DNA from: Doryteuthis pealeii
Lineage: Eukaryota > Mollusca > Cephalopoda > Myopsida > Loliginidae
Direction: 5' to 3'
DNA: 64,000 nt
NCBI GenBank assembly: GCA_023376005.1
Contig: CM042150.1
Span: forward strand, 74,729,069 to 74,793,068
Below are positions 36,297 to 47,130 of this stretch, one piece after another. Under the pieces are notes generated by a model. The model was not told the DNA's origin, did no database searches, and saw only the letters and a list, made by a program, of their open reading frames with translations. Position numbers and translations under genes: made by a program. How positions within the stretch are numbered: position 1 is the stretch's first letter; every line of letters starts with the position of its first letter.

Positions 36297-36300
<4 letters not shown>
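35985..36300 (+). repeat. Dispersed repeat E, copy 2
   Basis: Long match to 2031-2290 and partial match to 26660-26760. It ends directly at a (TA)n tract. Confidence 0.55.

Positions 36301-36339
<39 letters not shown>
36300..36339. repeat. (TA)n microsatellite
   Basis: About 20 uninterrupted dinucleotides. Confidence 0.95.
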
Positions 36340-36342
<3 letters not shown>

Positions 36343-36396
36343 TAGAAGGGGGTTCCAGTTTCATGACAAAGCTGTGTGGAAGACACCCTTTCAAGA

Positions 36397-36556
36397 AGTT
36401 AACTCCAAAACCAAAGCTCAAAAAGTTAACTCCAAAACCAAAGCTCAAAAAGTTAACTTCAAAACCAAAGCTCAAAAAATTAACTTCAAAACCAAAGCTC
36501 AAAAAATTAACTTCAAAAAGTTAACTCCAAAACCAAAGCTCAAAAAGTTAACTCCA
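36397..36556 (+). repeat. 27-bp minisatellite, about 6 units
   Basis: GTTAACTCCAAAACCAAAGC plus TCAAAAA is repeated with few changes, and one unit is shortened. Because 27 is divisible by three, the plus strand reads a nine-residue repeat VNSKTKAQK within a 72-codon open frame. There is no signal peptide or conserved flank, so I treat it as a minisatellite and not a gene. Confidence 0.88.
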
Positions 36557-36837
36557 GCATCAAACTTCTACTTTCTTGGGGGAATCCTTTGACAGGAAAA
36601 TGAACACTGTCATTTGCATAGTCACTAGTCATTTTACTCTACTTGTCATTGGATTGTAGCTATATAGACACAGAGAGTGGCATAAGTGTTATACAAGCAT
36701 ATGTCACTATAATCCAACAATACAGATGTCTCACTTATACTCAGCTTGTATATTTTTCACAAGTTATTAATTAGGATGTTTCAGTTATCATTTTGGTAGT
36801 GAAGAGCTATAATCTGTCAAGATGTGGCAACCCCATA

Positions 36838-36855
36838 ATATATTATATATATATA

Positions 36856-36895
<40 letters not shown>

Positions 36896-36931
36896 ATGGT
36901 ATGTATGTATGTATGTGTGTGTGTGTGTGTA
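36838..36931. repeat. Compound (TA)n / (TATG)n / (TG)n microsatellite
   Basis: Two TA runs separated by one phase change pass through TATGTATG into TGTGTG. Confidence 0.95.
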
Positions 36932-36980
36932 GAATAGAAAAAAAAACAAAGTATTAAAAGAAAAATCATCATAGATGGTG

Positions 36981-37030
36981 AAGTTGACATTAGAATGTTT
37001 CAGTTTTTATTAAACCTTCATCGGGACCTT
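36981..37030 (-). ncRNA. Decayed hammerhead-like motif
   Basis: On the minus strand AAGGT (37026-37030) pairs imperfectly with AACTT (36981-36985) as stem I. The core is CCGATGA (U4 to C). Stem II AGGTTT/AAAACT has one mismatch. GAAA is intact. Stem III ACATT-CT-AATGT is perfect and is followed by C, giving a GUC site. One extra C sits between stem I and the core. The geometry is hammerhead-like but the core is mutated. Confidence 0.42.
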
Positions 37031-37031
37031 A

Positions 37032-38116
37032 GGATGAAAAAAGTGTTGTCTAAACAATGATGGAAGTCTTTTCAAAATAAAATGAGATATGAGAAAGTAT
37101 TAGAGAGAAAGATGTTCTTTTTCCATTAGCATATATATATATTTAGTGATAAGGATCATTCCATGTGGGTTTAACTGCAATAATACAGGTCATCCGTTGA
37201 TGTGACATGTTCCAGATGCTCTTACTTACAGTTGAAATAAATTATATGAAGCAAATCTAGTTGGGGGGGGGGCTTATATATATATATATATATATATATT
37301 TTGCTTTAGCTTAAAAAAAGGAATTATCTATATTCCAAACAATTCTAGTCAGCTTATTAATTCTAGTAAAAAGATGTCATTGGACTAAATAATTCTGTTT
37401 GGACACTGAACCAATGACTTTATACATTTTTCTAGATTTAAGATATTTAGTAGCTAAATGAACTGATTTTGGTATATATTCAAAAAGTCAATTAATATCA
37501 GCAAATAAAGTTTTGAACCTCTTTAATTGTGTTCCAAGGGAGATAATCCATCGTTGTCTTTAAAATGAATCTGGTGTGTATTGAAGTTAATAGCTGGACA
37601 TGCAATGAATCAAACTAGGAAGCCTAATTGATTAAAGTAAATTAACTGCACAATGTGTTAATGATCAGCTCTAAAGTGACAGCTGCACTTGAAGGTCAAT
37701 TTTATAGGCATTCATTGAATGCATCCATTGTACAGGCTGAGAAATTTTGCTCTACAGATGAATACCTTACAATGGAGAAATACAAAAGATTCAATAAAAG
37801 GCTGTTTCAAGGAAAAAGACAAGAGCAATAATCCAATTTTATTTAATTATCAAAGTTATTTTCATTTTAAAGATATCTGTCCAACAAAGCAAATCAGACA
37901 TTATTTCAAGTTTTATTATCAAATGAAGAATTGTTATTTCCCTTCTTGCAAATTTTCTACACCTATTTTATCTGGAGGTATTTTCACTCCTGTAAAATTT
38001 CATTAGTTTGTTCTGTCAAATTATTTATTTTTCTTCGCATTTGTGTTTTCTAGATTTTTGTTGATCTACCAACCTCAATGCTGTTAAAACCTTTTCCACC
38101 TCCTTTCTCGACACAC
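37032..38116. other. AT-rich sequence without supported genes
   Basis: Contains G9 plus a TA run at 37263-37300. A 95-codon frame (37719-38006) has no recognisable domain or splice context. Confidence 0.45.
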
Positions 38117-38580
38117 TGTCCTAGACTGGTTGCCATATCAAGGTTAAAGAGCTCAATCTGCCATACTATTTACCCATTTTTGGAGGGAGAATAGTGTTTA
38201 GATAGAATTTACAAACTTAATTGCAAATAAAATGAGACATACCTTTTTATCTCCGGTAAGCACAGGTACTCATCTTGACATATTCCATGCAGGATATATT
38301 AAAGTCAACACATCAAGACCATTTTTTGTTACACATGAAGTGTGCGTTTTATTTACAGAGACTGAAAATGGTTAAGGGGAAAGTAACTGACCCCTGTACA
38401 TGAAAAAAGGATTCGGGACAGATAACTGACTTTATTTAACAAGTTCTGACGAAAGTGAATTTCAACAAATAGTTGGATTCATACCTTTCCCAAATATATT
38501 AGCACTAAATGAAATGCAAACAGCCGCATCCATGATTTGAACATGTTTTGCTGTGTTCATTACCTAAGACAGTGACATGA
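38117..38580 (-). mobile_element. tRNA-derived SINE, family 2, split by a solo LTR
   Basis: The body, CCTAGACTGGTTGCC to GGAGGGAGAATAG, lies at 38117-38194. Its continuation, AATAGTTGGATTCATACC to the eroded tRNA head, lies at 38468-38580. Removing 38195-38467 and one copy of AATAG restores the sequence found in the other family 2 copies. Confidence 0.85.
38195..38467. mobile_element. Solo LTR (273 bp) with 5-bp target duplication
   Basis: The insert begins TGTTTAGATAG and ends TTTCAACA, so it has the TG...CA ends (TGTT/AACA) of retroviral-type LTRs. It is flanked by the perfect direct repeat AATAG (38190-38194 and 38468-38472), within a SINE whose uninterrupted form is known from other copies here. 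It carries no coding sequence. An AATAAA lies near the left end. The length fits a compact LTR. Loss of the internal region by LTR recombination is the usual explanation. Orientation is not determined. Confidence 0.85.
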
Positions 38581-39239
38581 GGTAGTTTAATTTTCCTGTG
38601 ACTTTGTAGCCTGCTGCGTATTTTCTTGGTATATAATTAAATTATGGTAGAGGTGAAATTGAGTCTTCCTGGAAGATGACTCTTTGGATTTTAACTTCTT
38701 TTATCCTGCTAATTCCACTTTCCAGTTTTCATATTGAAGTTTATGATTTTCTCAGCTATTTTGAGACATTTTCATTCTATTTTGTAGTCCATTCATGCCA
38801 TGGCTACTTTTTTCTTCCTTATTTTTATCTTTGTGAGAATGTGTATGTCTATATATAATAGGTAATCTGTTTCTCTTATCTGTGTAGTTTGGATCTTCCA
38901 CAATATCAGTAAAATATCATCGCTTCCTGGTTCAGGGTAGTTTTACCCTTTCAGCATTCATTCAGGTATTGTTGCTTCTTCGTAGGTATTTAGTCAGTTG
39001 CTGAGACAATCTGTTGTGAACATTTTAAAACCAAAATCCATATATGCCATGTATGTCTTCCAATTTGATACTAAGAACTATCTTCATGAAACTGTATTTA
39101 ATCCTCTGGGCTTTCTTCAATTCCTTGCAATTCCTTTTTGTTTATTAATCTTATTCTGATATCTATCTTCTCTCGCTAATATTGGTTTTTGTTAATTTGA
39201 GTCTCCCTTATCTGGTTCAACTTAAAACTTTGCCTTCAT

Positions 39240-39978
39240 TATTTATGCCAAGTCGGCCAAAAAATTTTTTTAAGCTTTTTTTCCAAATAAAATTCAACTT
39301 TCAAAAATAAAATGACAATTTCAACATTCATTCAGCCATAAGATTTTTACCAGTTTTTTAATCACTAAGAAAAAATTGGTGAATAAAATTTACAGTACTT
39401 TTGTTTTTTAGAAAAATTAAAGAAATAAAAATTTCAACTTAGATTCTGCTTTACTTTTTCCTGGGTTAAAATTGAAGGTACATACAGTAAAAAATAATTT
39501 TAGTTTCTTTGCTTTTTCTAAACCTCCAAAAATTTCATTACTTTGAGTTATTTTGGGGGGGTTTTCGGAAATAAAATCCAAGCAATTAAAAATACAATAA
39601 AAAAGTTTCATTTGGACATTTAAACTTTTTTTTCTTTAAAAAAAGAAAAAAAAAAGAATCCAAGCAATTCAAAAACCCAAAGACATTTTCTATTTTTAAA
39701 CATAAAAATATTTTCAGTATTTTCTTCTTTTAAGTCGGAATTGGTGGGTGAAATTTAAGGTAGCATAATAGATTAAAAAAAAAAAAGAATTTAAAAACGT
39801 CAGGTAAAATTTAGGATACTTTATTAGATTACAATAAAGAATTTTGAAATGTTAGGTAAATTTTAGGGTATTTATTAGATTAAAAAAAAAAAAAAAAAAA
39901 GAATTTAGAAATGTCAGGTAACATTTACAGTGCTGGGAGTAAAAAAGAATTTAACTTACCAATTTGTTGTCAAATCTG

Positions 39979-40009
<31 letters not shown>

Positions 40010-40430
40010 TTAAATCAATTCCATACTATGAAAATTACTTTTTTCCCCCCATAAATCTAAGCAATTAATGCAATAAGAATGTTGACTTTCATGCACCCAT
40101 TGACTCTTTTTTCCAATTTTTTTTCTTTTACTCATTTAGGATTTTTACCTGAAATTTATGATATTAATAGAGTAAAAAAGAATTTAACTCACCCATTTGT
40201 CGTCTGTTCTTGTCAATTCAGAAATAAATTCCATGCAATGACAATTTCTTTTTTCATAAATCTAAGCAATTAATGCAATAAGAATTTTGACTTTCATGCA
40301 CCCATTGACTCTTTTTTTCCAGTTTTATCTTTTCTTTTACTAATTTACGATTTTTAGGTAAAATCTACGGTATTATTAAGAGTAAATTAAAAATTTAACT
40401 TAACTTGTCTATTCTTGTCAAACCGTCAGT
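39240..40430 (+). repeat. Diverged tandem array, ~204-bp unit at its right end
   Basis: CATAAATCTAAGCAATTAATG plus CAATAAGAAT occurs near 40050 and 40254. The following GACTTTCATGCACCCATTGACTC and GAGTAAA..AATTTAACTC segments also repeat, giving a 204-bp period. To the left, shorter degenerate copies of AATTTAGAAATGTCAGGTAAAATTTA occur about every 60 bp from 39790. Weaker traces extend to 39240. Long A runs punctuate the array. Confidence 0.7.
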
Positions 40431-41266
40431 TACTAACATTATAAAAGTCTTCCTCCTCCTCACCTAAACTCTTCCATATTTCATTGAGGACAACAAGCGT
40501 GAAACGTTATCTTTACCTTACATATCTTAAGCGTTCATTACAAAGACCCTAGCATGGAATTGGTAGCGAAAGGTGTTTTCTTTTCGCAACTTCGATTCGT
40601 CAGCTCGCTCCACCCAGAGTTACGCTAGTCGATAAATTTTCAACAGATAATAATATCTTGAAAGTTGAATATTGAAAATATATGAGTGGACACTGGCAAT
40701 TTTATGCAAAAACTAAAATCTATTGTAAAAGATATAATTCACATATTAGAATTTCATTAAAGATTTCTTTTCATTTAAGAAGATGAGCACAGTGAAACAC
40801 ATATTTCAAATATTCTTAGATTAACAATAGATGAACTATGGGAATTTTGCTGTTCATGCGAGAAAGAAACAATGTACTTACCTAATGTTAATTTTACTAA
40901 CCAAAAGCTTGTTACCCAGGGTTTCTTTTTTGTTGTTTTTTTTTTTGTTTTTTTTTCAGTTGGATGTAAATTTTTTAAATTCTTTGTTTAATAAAAGTTT
41001 TTAAAAATGCCTGATTTACACGGTTGCGATCACCGCCGGAACAGGTGATTGCCTGAACAATTAAACTCAAATAAAAAGGCTGAAGTTAATCTTAAAATTG
41101 GCATCAACCCGGTGAGAAATTTTAATTTAAAATTTAGTGTTTATAAACAATCGTAAGCACTTGAACAAAAAAAAACAAAAAAACTTTGAAGTAAAAAAAG
41201 ATGTTACTTGATTTTTTACATCAAAGTTTTAACATATATAAAAATAAAAGTACATATTTATCTACA
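40431..41266. other. CpG-containing unique sequence, no supported gene
   Basis: CpG is denser than in the flanks around 40490-40630 and 41020-41050. No open frame or convincing splice-site pair was found. GAGGACAACAAGCGTGAAACG near 40488 resembles a hammerhead half-motif, but I could not fold the rest. Confidence 0.4.
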
Positions 41267-41472
41267 TTTTAACCTGGTGAACCATTTTTTTTAAAGTCAT
41301 GACAAAATTTCATCGTTTGAGGATTTTTCAAGAATAAATTTAAATGAATTAACACAAAAATGACAAATTCTTTAATTCAGGTTTCACTGAGATCTAATTT
41401 ATTTTTGAAAAATTTCGAACAGTTAATTTCTTCCGAAACTTTTCAAAAAACCGCTGGTTCACGAGGTTAAAA
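41267..41472. mobile_element. Short MITE with 18-bp terminal inverted repeats
   Basis: TTTTAACCTGGTGAACCA at 41267-41284 is matched by its inverse TGGTTCACGAGGTTAAAA at 41455-41472, with one mismatch. The 206-bp element is non-coding. A target duplication is not clear, and the superfamily is not assigned. Confidence 0.6.
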
Positions 41473-41503
41473 TATAAATAAATATATTCTTACTTCATAT
41501 TGT

Positions 41504-41660
41504 GGTTTTATGGTTAGTAAGCGAGTGTCGCAGATCCATTACTACGGAGTTCGATCCTAGCTGAGTGTCCTATACGAAGAGATAGCAATGTCCCGCCGGT
41601 CCATTTGAAGCCGCTATTGGAAATCCATCAATGCGCATGTGTGGATCTGGCTATTTTAAA
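41504..41660 (+). repeat. SINE-like dispersed repeat, also at 1393
   Basis: GTCGCAGATCCATTACTAC, GAGTTCGATCCTA (B-box-like) and a closing CATCAATGCGCATGTGTGGATC match 1393-1552 in order. Confidence 0.5.
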
Positions 41661-42116
41661 CTAATTTGCATGTGTGATTGCAAGACTGAATAAACGCAGG
41701 CTGCACTGATATTCAACAGTGTGATGTTAAGTTAAAGATAGGATAATTATGACCAGCCTCCCACCCCCACACTTTTACGGTCTTAAGTCGAATTTGTATA
41801 TTTTGGTACGCTCAATATTGTGTTGTCAAAATTTTGATCAACATAGGTACCAACAATTATGAGTCATAGACGTATTTTACAAAATCAATTTAACCCTCTG
41901 ATTAAATTTTTTTTTTTAATAAATTAAAAAATTAAAAATCAAGGAATAATCTTGATTTTAATGAAATATTCAGCATTGATTTATCAATGAATGTGTAGTA
42001 GACCGGAAGTTATCACTCCGAAGCATAAAAGTAAAATGACGAAATATTATGTTCTGCACAGGCGGATTGCGCAGCCTTTAAAAAAGAAAAATTGAAATAT
42101 TAAAATTATTAATTAT

Positions 42117-42217
42117 TGACCAATCAGAGACGTTCTCGTCTAAAAATAACTTTTCAAAAGACCCCTTTTTGGAGCCTACCAGAATCTTATAAATAAGGAA
42201 GTTTTCTGAGATCAGCA
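42117..42217 (+). promoter_or_regulatory. Promoter-like cluster: CCAAT, MEF2-like site, TATA, initiator
   Basis: GACCAATCAGAG (42119-42130) is followed by CTAAAAATAAC (42140-42150), a consensus MEF2 site. TATAAATA comes next (42188-42195), then an initiator-like TCAGCA 26 bases after the TATA start. An ETS-like ACCGGAAGT lies upstream at 42002. Spacing is typical for a TATA promoter on the plus strand. No protein-coding first exon follows directly, only a tiny frame and a CT repeat, so the target is unknown. Confidence 0.3.
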
Positions 42218-42295
42218 GTAGATACAATCTATTTGCCTGAATACTCCACGCAGTTCAAGCTGATGAGATTTAACACCTTTAATGCATAAGGTATT

Positions 42296-42299
<4 letters not shown>

Positions 42300-42348
<49 letters not shown>
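42300..42348. repeat. (CT)n microsatellite
   Basis: About 24 uninterrupted CT dinucleotides. Confidence 0.95.
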
Positions 42349-42350
<2 letters not shown>

Positions 42351-42779
42351 AATGCCTTGATTGCTGCTTCGACTTTGGAACATTATACTCTTTCTTTCTC
42401 ACTTTGAGACTTACAACAAATTTTACACTTATATTACATTCAAAAAATGGAACTTTACAGGACATTACCCTGTATTCTTTATTACCATTGTAATTTTTGT
42501 GTCAATAGATAATTGGTTTGTTATATGTATGAGTTCTTTGTCTTTTCTGCTATTTACTAATATATTATTATAGTGTGATGAGTACTTTATCGAAATATTT
42601 ATTAATAACCACTTCTCTCTCTCATTATAAATTGGTGATTACCCTCTGTGCCTTGAATACCATCCCACTATAATGCATTAGTTATTTTTTTTTTTTAAAT
42701 TCTGATCTTTTTCAGGTTACTTAACTTTGACACACCCCTTATTTGGGTGGGGGAGGGTATATAAATTTGAAACTAATTA

Positions 42780-42895
42780 CAGTATAAATAAAATGACGAA
42801 AGACTGAAGGTGTGAATAGAAGAAAAAAAAATAAAGGAGCACTTCTGGCAGAAAATGAGTACCAAAAATCAGAAAATTAGATATAAAAAAATTAA
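42780..42895 (+). repeat. Direct repeat, left member
   Basis: Matches 43625-43750: AAAATGACGAAAGACTGAAGG against AAAAAGACAAAAGACCAAAAG, then GTGTGAATAGAA, TGAAAAT/CAGAAAATTA and ATATAAAAAAA. The two lie 845 bp apart in the same orientation, around the exon candidate at 43183. Confidence 0.6.
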
Positions 42896-43098
42896 ATGTT
42901 TGAAGACTTTGAAGTCTATTGTTTATGTATATAATTGCCTAGATTATCAGAGAACAAATTATACATCGATATTTGTTCTGTTTAAAAGGGTAGGGACCTA
43001 ACTTTTCAATTGAGCTTTCTTCAAAAATTATTAGATAATGATGTTGGGTCAGTAAAATGGTTATTCCTGTATATAGAGTGAATGAGGGAGAGGCTCTG

Positions 43099-43182
43099 TG
43101 ATTGGATTTACCAATCACGTGATAGCCCAGAGTTTTCGCGCAATATCCAAAAAGTAGTCAGACAGAATACACCCGCGGTGCC
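43099..43182 (+). promoter_or_regulatory. Promoter-like region upstream of candidate first exon
   Basis: ATTGG and CCAATCACGTGAT (inverted and direct CCAAT boxes, plus an E-box CACGTG at 43115-43120) lie 60-80 bases before the candidate ATG. The stretch is rich in CpG (TTTTCGCGC, CCCGCGG) compared with its surroundings. Confidence 0.35.
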
Positions 43183-43243
43183 ATGAGGCAACGAATTCAG
43201 GGGCTCCAGGAAACCACCCTAATAACTCTTCTCCAACGCGCCG
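43183..43243 (+). CDS. Candidate first coding exon of an unknown gene
   Basis: An ATG in good context (GCCATGAGG) opens 20 codons plus one base. It begins MRQRIQGLQETT and is followed directly by a consensus donor GCCG/GTAAGT (GT at 43244). The segment is GC-rich and CpG-rich compared with flanks and follows CCAAT and E-box elements. No second exon is identified in the remaining 20 kb, so it may lie outside the window. Alternatives are a non-coding RNA exon or chance. The peptide is not recognised. Confidence 0.35.
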
Positions 43244-43624
43244 GTAAGTCCCTTAAACTCAACTTTATATACAGGAAGGACTTTATATTGTTGTTTGTGT
43301 TTTATGCCTAGCAAATAAATTGTTTGAATTAAAGGATATATTAATTCCTTTCTTGTTGTTGTTAGTCTTAGAATTGAATGTTATACTAACACAATAATGA
43401 TACTAAAGTAGGCTTGTTATTAAATAATATTGTTTTTAGAAGCTAAAAATATGAAATTTAAAACTAAAAATTAGGCACTTTATATTTTGAATGAATTTTA
43501 TCTATTAATTAGGTATATAAATTGTTGTTCTAAATGCTCATATAGATGCAGCAAATAGTAACATTCATTTTAAAGAATATCGATTTATTTCCATTGGATC
43601 AATTTGATTGAAATAATTCATAAA

Positions 43625-43750
43625 AAATTATTATGAATAAAAAGACAAAAGACCAAAAGTGTGAATAGAAAAAAAGATTTTTAAACGAACGATTTTGGTG
43701 GAATATAAGTACTGAAAATCTGAAAATTAAATATAAAAAAAACTAAAAAA
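43625..43750 (+). repeat. Direct repeat, right member
   Basis: Counterpart of 42780-42895. Similarity fades at both ends. Confidence 0.6.
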
Positions 43751-43909
43751 TACTATAACTAAATATATTCACCTAAAAACATTAATTCTAAGGTTAAATA
43801 AACAAATAACCATAGAAGTGTACACAAATAAAATATAAACAAAATGAATAAGGAAAAAAAGGAGGAGGGAATTGAAGTAAGGATAGAAGATAACAGATAG
43901 AATTACTAA

Positions 43910-43973
43910 TTACTTTTCTCTGGATGAAGGGGACCTGTAAAATCCTCAGACAGACTTCAAAGAAAAAATAACT
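43910..43973 (+). ncRNA. Decayed hammerhead-like motif
   Basis: TTACTTTTCT can pair with AGAAAAAATAA as stem I. The core is CTGGATGA (one inserted G). Stem II GGGGA/TCCTC is intact with one wobble. GAAA is mutated to AGAC and stem III is unclear. Confidence 0.28.
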
Positions 43974-44166
43974 AGACTTAGAAACTAAAGTTTATACAAA
44001 ATAATTAAAAGACAGAAAGAGTAATAATGATAATTCCAAACCAGACTAATTCCCAAGCAGACAAGTATATATAAAATGTAGTGACCTAAACTTTTTATTT
44101 CTCCTGAAGAAGGTATACCTTGAACACTGAAACTGTGGTAGACAGAAAAAACTTTTTTCTACAACT

Positions 44167-44185
44167 CCACACACACACACACACA

Positions 44186-44231
<46 letters not shown>
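44167..44231. repeat. (AC)n ATGTAT (GT)n palindromic microsatellite
   Basis: CA repeats switch to TG repeats across CATGTATG, so the whole tract can fold on itself. Confidence 0.93.
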
Positions 44232-44234
<3 letters not shown>

Positions 44235-45196
44235 CGCTTATAGGTATTTGAACAAACAGACAATTTGCTTCTAATTGTTTGGGTTTGAAAGTTAAAAACT
44301 AGAACATTACATAAAAACCAAATTTTATTTCCATCAACATGAAAAATTCTTGTTGAGAATTGATCAGAGATTGAAAAGGTCATTTGTATTTGGAACATTT
44401 AACAAACTAGTAAGTTAAATTAGATTCCACCTTTTCAAAATCTTTAAAGGTTCTTGTAATCTTAGACAACAAAAACAGAATTTCTGCTGGTTCAAATAAT
44501 TATGATCACTACTTTTGAAATACCGACAAAGAAAATATTTGATCTAGAAAATCTGTTTTTTATTGCCTAAGAATATGTTGATTGCAATAAAAGTTGGCTC
44601 TAATGTAAAGTTCCTGTTTTTAACTAAAAAAACAACAAAACAATTTATGTTTGTTTAAATACTTCAAAGCAGTATATATATATATATATATATAATATAT
44701 ATATATATATAAACTTCAATTTTTATTGCTATAAACAACATTTTTTTATCACTTGTAATAGAAAGCATAGATTTTGTCATTGGAGTTTCAATCATATACT
44801 AAGATTTTTTTTTTATTAGCATTAATTTCCCATGATAGTTTCTTTCACACAGATAAATTCCATTATTTGTTTTAAGCCTAACTCATCTGAAGGAAATTTG
44901 TTTTCTAAATGAGAAATAAAGACTTATAACTTACTATTCCTTCCCAGCATGCAATACTTCTGTAATTTTCCAAGTGCAAAATAATCCATTTAGAAGGGGA
45001 AAAAAGGGATGCAAAATACATAAATGGAGAAAATCCTTTTTACAAATACATTTTCATACTACATCTTTACAGGCTGGTTGAATTGCTATAAACTCAAAGA
45101 AATTAGATTTTAATGCTTATCACAAAGCTATTATGTCATCCCAAAGAGAGTTATTTTGCTGACAAATGGATATATATATATATGTGTGTGTGTGTG
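44232..45196. other. AT-rich sequence with TA runs
   Basis: TA runs at 44674-44711 and 45170-45183. No gene or dispersed repeat recognised. Confidence 0.5.
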
Positions 45197-45345
45197 TATG
45201 TGAATGTATATTGTCATACACATAGTCCTGTTTCGCTATTTTCATGGTGCATCAATGTGGCTAGACAAGACAGGCTGCTTCAGGCTGGGATCAAAACTTG
45301 ACAGTTTTGTCATCAGTCAGTTATTACCTTTGCACCATTTACACA
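45197..45345 (-). mobile_element. tRNA-derived SINE-like element (family 4)
   Basis: On the minus strand AAATGGTGCAAAGGTAATAAC (A-box-like) is followed by CAAGTTTTGATCCCAGCC (B-box-like), then CTGTCTTGTCTAGCC and ACATTGATGCACCATG as body. Only one copy is in this window, so the family call rests on the tRNA-like layout. Confidence 0.45.
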
Positions 45346-45470
45346 CCCACCTTTTAGAAAGGCAATTTACTGATATAAAAATAGTCACTAATAGTGCTCT
45401 TTCCATTAAGGAGAGTTATGCAATTTTTGCATAATTAGCAGCCACCAGAAAATTCCATTTCCAGAGTGAT

Positions 45471-45483
45471 CAACCCACCTTCT

Positions 45484-45531
<48 letters not shown>

Positions 45532-45540
45532 GGTGGGTTG
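45471..45540. repeat. Perfect palindrome capped on a TA array
   Basis: CAACCCACCTTCT (45471-45483) and its exact inverse AGAAGGTGGGTTG (45528-45540) enclose a 44-bp TA tract, so the entire 70 bp is self-complementary. The SINE at 45541 starts at its edge. Template switching or a hairpin intermediate would produce such a unit. Confidence 0.9.
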
Positions 45541-45797
45541 TAAGTAAGTAAAGTTGACGGGGCGGCCTAAAGTCTGTATCAGCCAGTCAGAGAGGGAGTC
45601 TATCCCCTTTTCAATAGTGCTAGACCAAGGAGATTGTTTTAGCATCTGAGGTGGAGCGCCACACCTACCATCAGCTCCTTACTTTACTGCATAGATCCCT
45701 GTGCTACTCATACGCTGAGTTGGCAAGGAGTGGTATCAAACTAGGAACCTTGTGGTTTCTAGCCGAACGCTCTACTGACTCAGCTAACCCTGCCCCA
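45541..45797 (-). mobile_element. tRNA-derived SINE, family 1, near full length
   Basis: Very similar to 181-438 over its whole length. The tail TTACTTAC is at 45541, the body GGTGTGGCGCTCCACCTCAG and the B-box are intact, and the A-box complement GACTCAGCTAACCCTG is slightly mutated. It abuts the 70-bp palindrome on its tail side. Confidence 0.88.
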
Positions 45798-46189
45798 TAC
45801 TTGTTGCTATTTATTTAACTTTTATGAAATCACTCGCTTAAGGACTACTCAAGATGGCTGATATAATATCTCTTACTATTTATAGATTTATATTATAATT
45901 ATTTACAAAAAATAACAGTAACAAATTATATATGCACAGACCAGAATTTGTCCTGAAAAATGAGAAGTTTTCTTGAAATTTGGAGTCATCCAATCCCAGC
46001 CAACAAAAACTTATCAAATATGGACTTTGCTATTTCAGCTGAGTTCAGTTAGTATGTCCAGGGGAGTTGAGGAGTCTTGCTGTCTCTCAGATCTTAGGGA
46101 AGACCACCAGTTATTACTGGTGTGAAAAACTCAAATGATAATAAAAAAATTTTTGCCAAGAATGAAAGAAAACTAGAAAGCCTTACACT

Positions 46190-47130
46190 TCCCATTAGAA
46201 TCTACAACCAAGATATTACGAATGAAATTTGGTACTGAAAAATGTGTCATGCTGATTAAGCGAAAAGGGAAAACTGAAGCAATAGAATCACATAATCAGG
46301 AAAGCATTGGATGATTCTGAGAAAAAGAAAATAATTTTGGATATCATCAAGAAAATGAAAAACTAAGATTGGCATACTTCAAAAGAATATCAAAACTTCT
46401 TAAAACTCTGCAGCCAAAATCTCATCTATAGAATAAATACCTGGCCAGTCTCGTTTGTAAGATACTTTGGACCATTCTTAAAATGGACTAAGGAAGAATT
46501 CAGGCATTGCACTATAGAACAAGGAAATTGATGATGACCCACAAGGCTTTACACCAGAGGGATGACATAGACTATGTATCAAGAACAGAAGGAGGAAAAG
46601 GTTTTGCTAGCATTGGGAATTGTGGGGATACAACAATTCAAGAACATACAAAAAAAAGCAAAGAAAGATTGATTACATCGATCAATAAAAGCAAATATCA
46701 ACAGAAATGATCTAAGGACAAATAGAGAAACAACAAAAACATGTAGACAATGTGAGAAAAAAGGAAATTGCACATGAGATGACCTGGACATGGCTGAAGG
46801 GAAAACCTCAAGAGAGAAATGAAATCTCTTTTCAGAGCAGCACAAAATAATGCCATATTAAAGTAAAAATTGATATTACACAGGAGAATGGCAAGTATTG
46901 ATTTGTGGAGATAAATGAAACAGTTAATCACATAAAAAGTGAATGCAGAAACTGTCACAAAAGGAATAGGCATGACTGGCTGGGAAAATGATCCACTGTG
47001 AGGGGGGTGGGGCTTAAGTTTGGCCATGCTGACAAAAGGTATATGTACAAAACAGAAATTGTCCTAAAAAATCCCAACCAGCAGAATAATACATGCAAAC
47101 TGCAGATCATTATAATATAGTTGTTGAGTC
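46190..47130 (+). pseudogene. Degenerate non-LTR retrotransposon, post-RT region
   Basis: Successive frames give LPLRIYNQDITNEI, LRLAYFKRISKLLKT, KYLASLV, then in the longest open part (46507-46710) RTRKLMMTHKALHQRDDID, YVSRTEGGKGFASI and TKKSKERLIT. Downstream come ICGD, ETVNHIKSEC (a CCHC-like zinc motif) and RHDWLGK. This is the well-known region after the RT palm in a LINE group abundant in molluscan and cnidarian genomes. Many stops and shifts make it a fossil. The RT catalytic block is not present. Confidence 0.8.

Noticed and set aside
36374..36592. 72-codon frame with VNSKTKAQK repeats
   Set aside because: It follows from a 27-bp minisatellite whose length is divisible by three. There are no conserved flanks or other gene signals.
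44100..44150. CTGAAGA...GAAC hammerhead-like string
   Set aside because: The core N7 variant is legal, but stem II folds poorly, position 17 would be G and stem I does not close.
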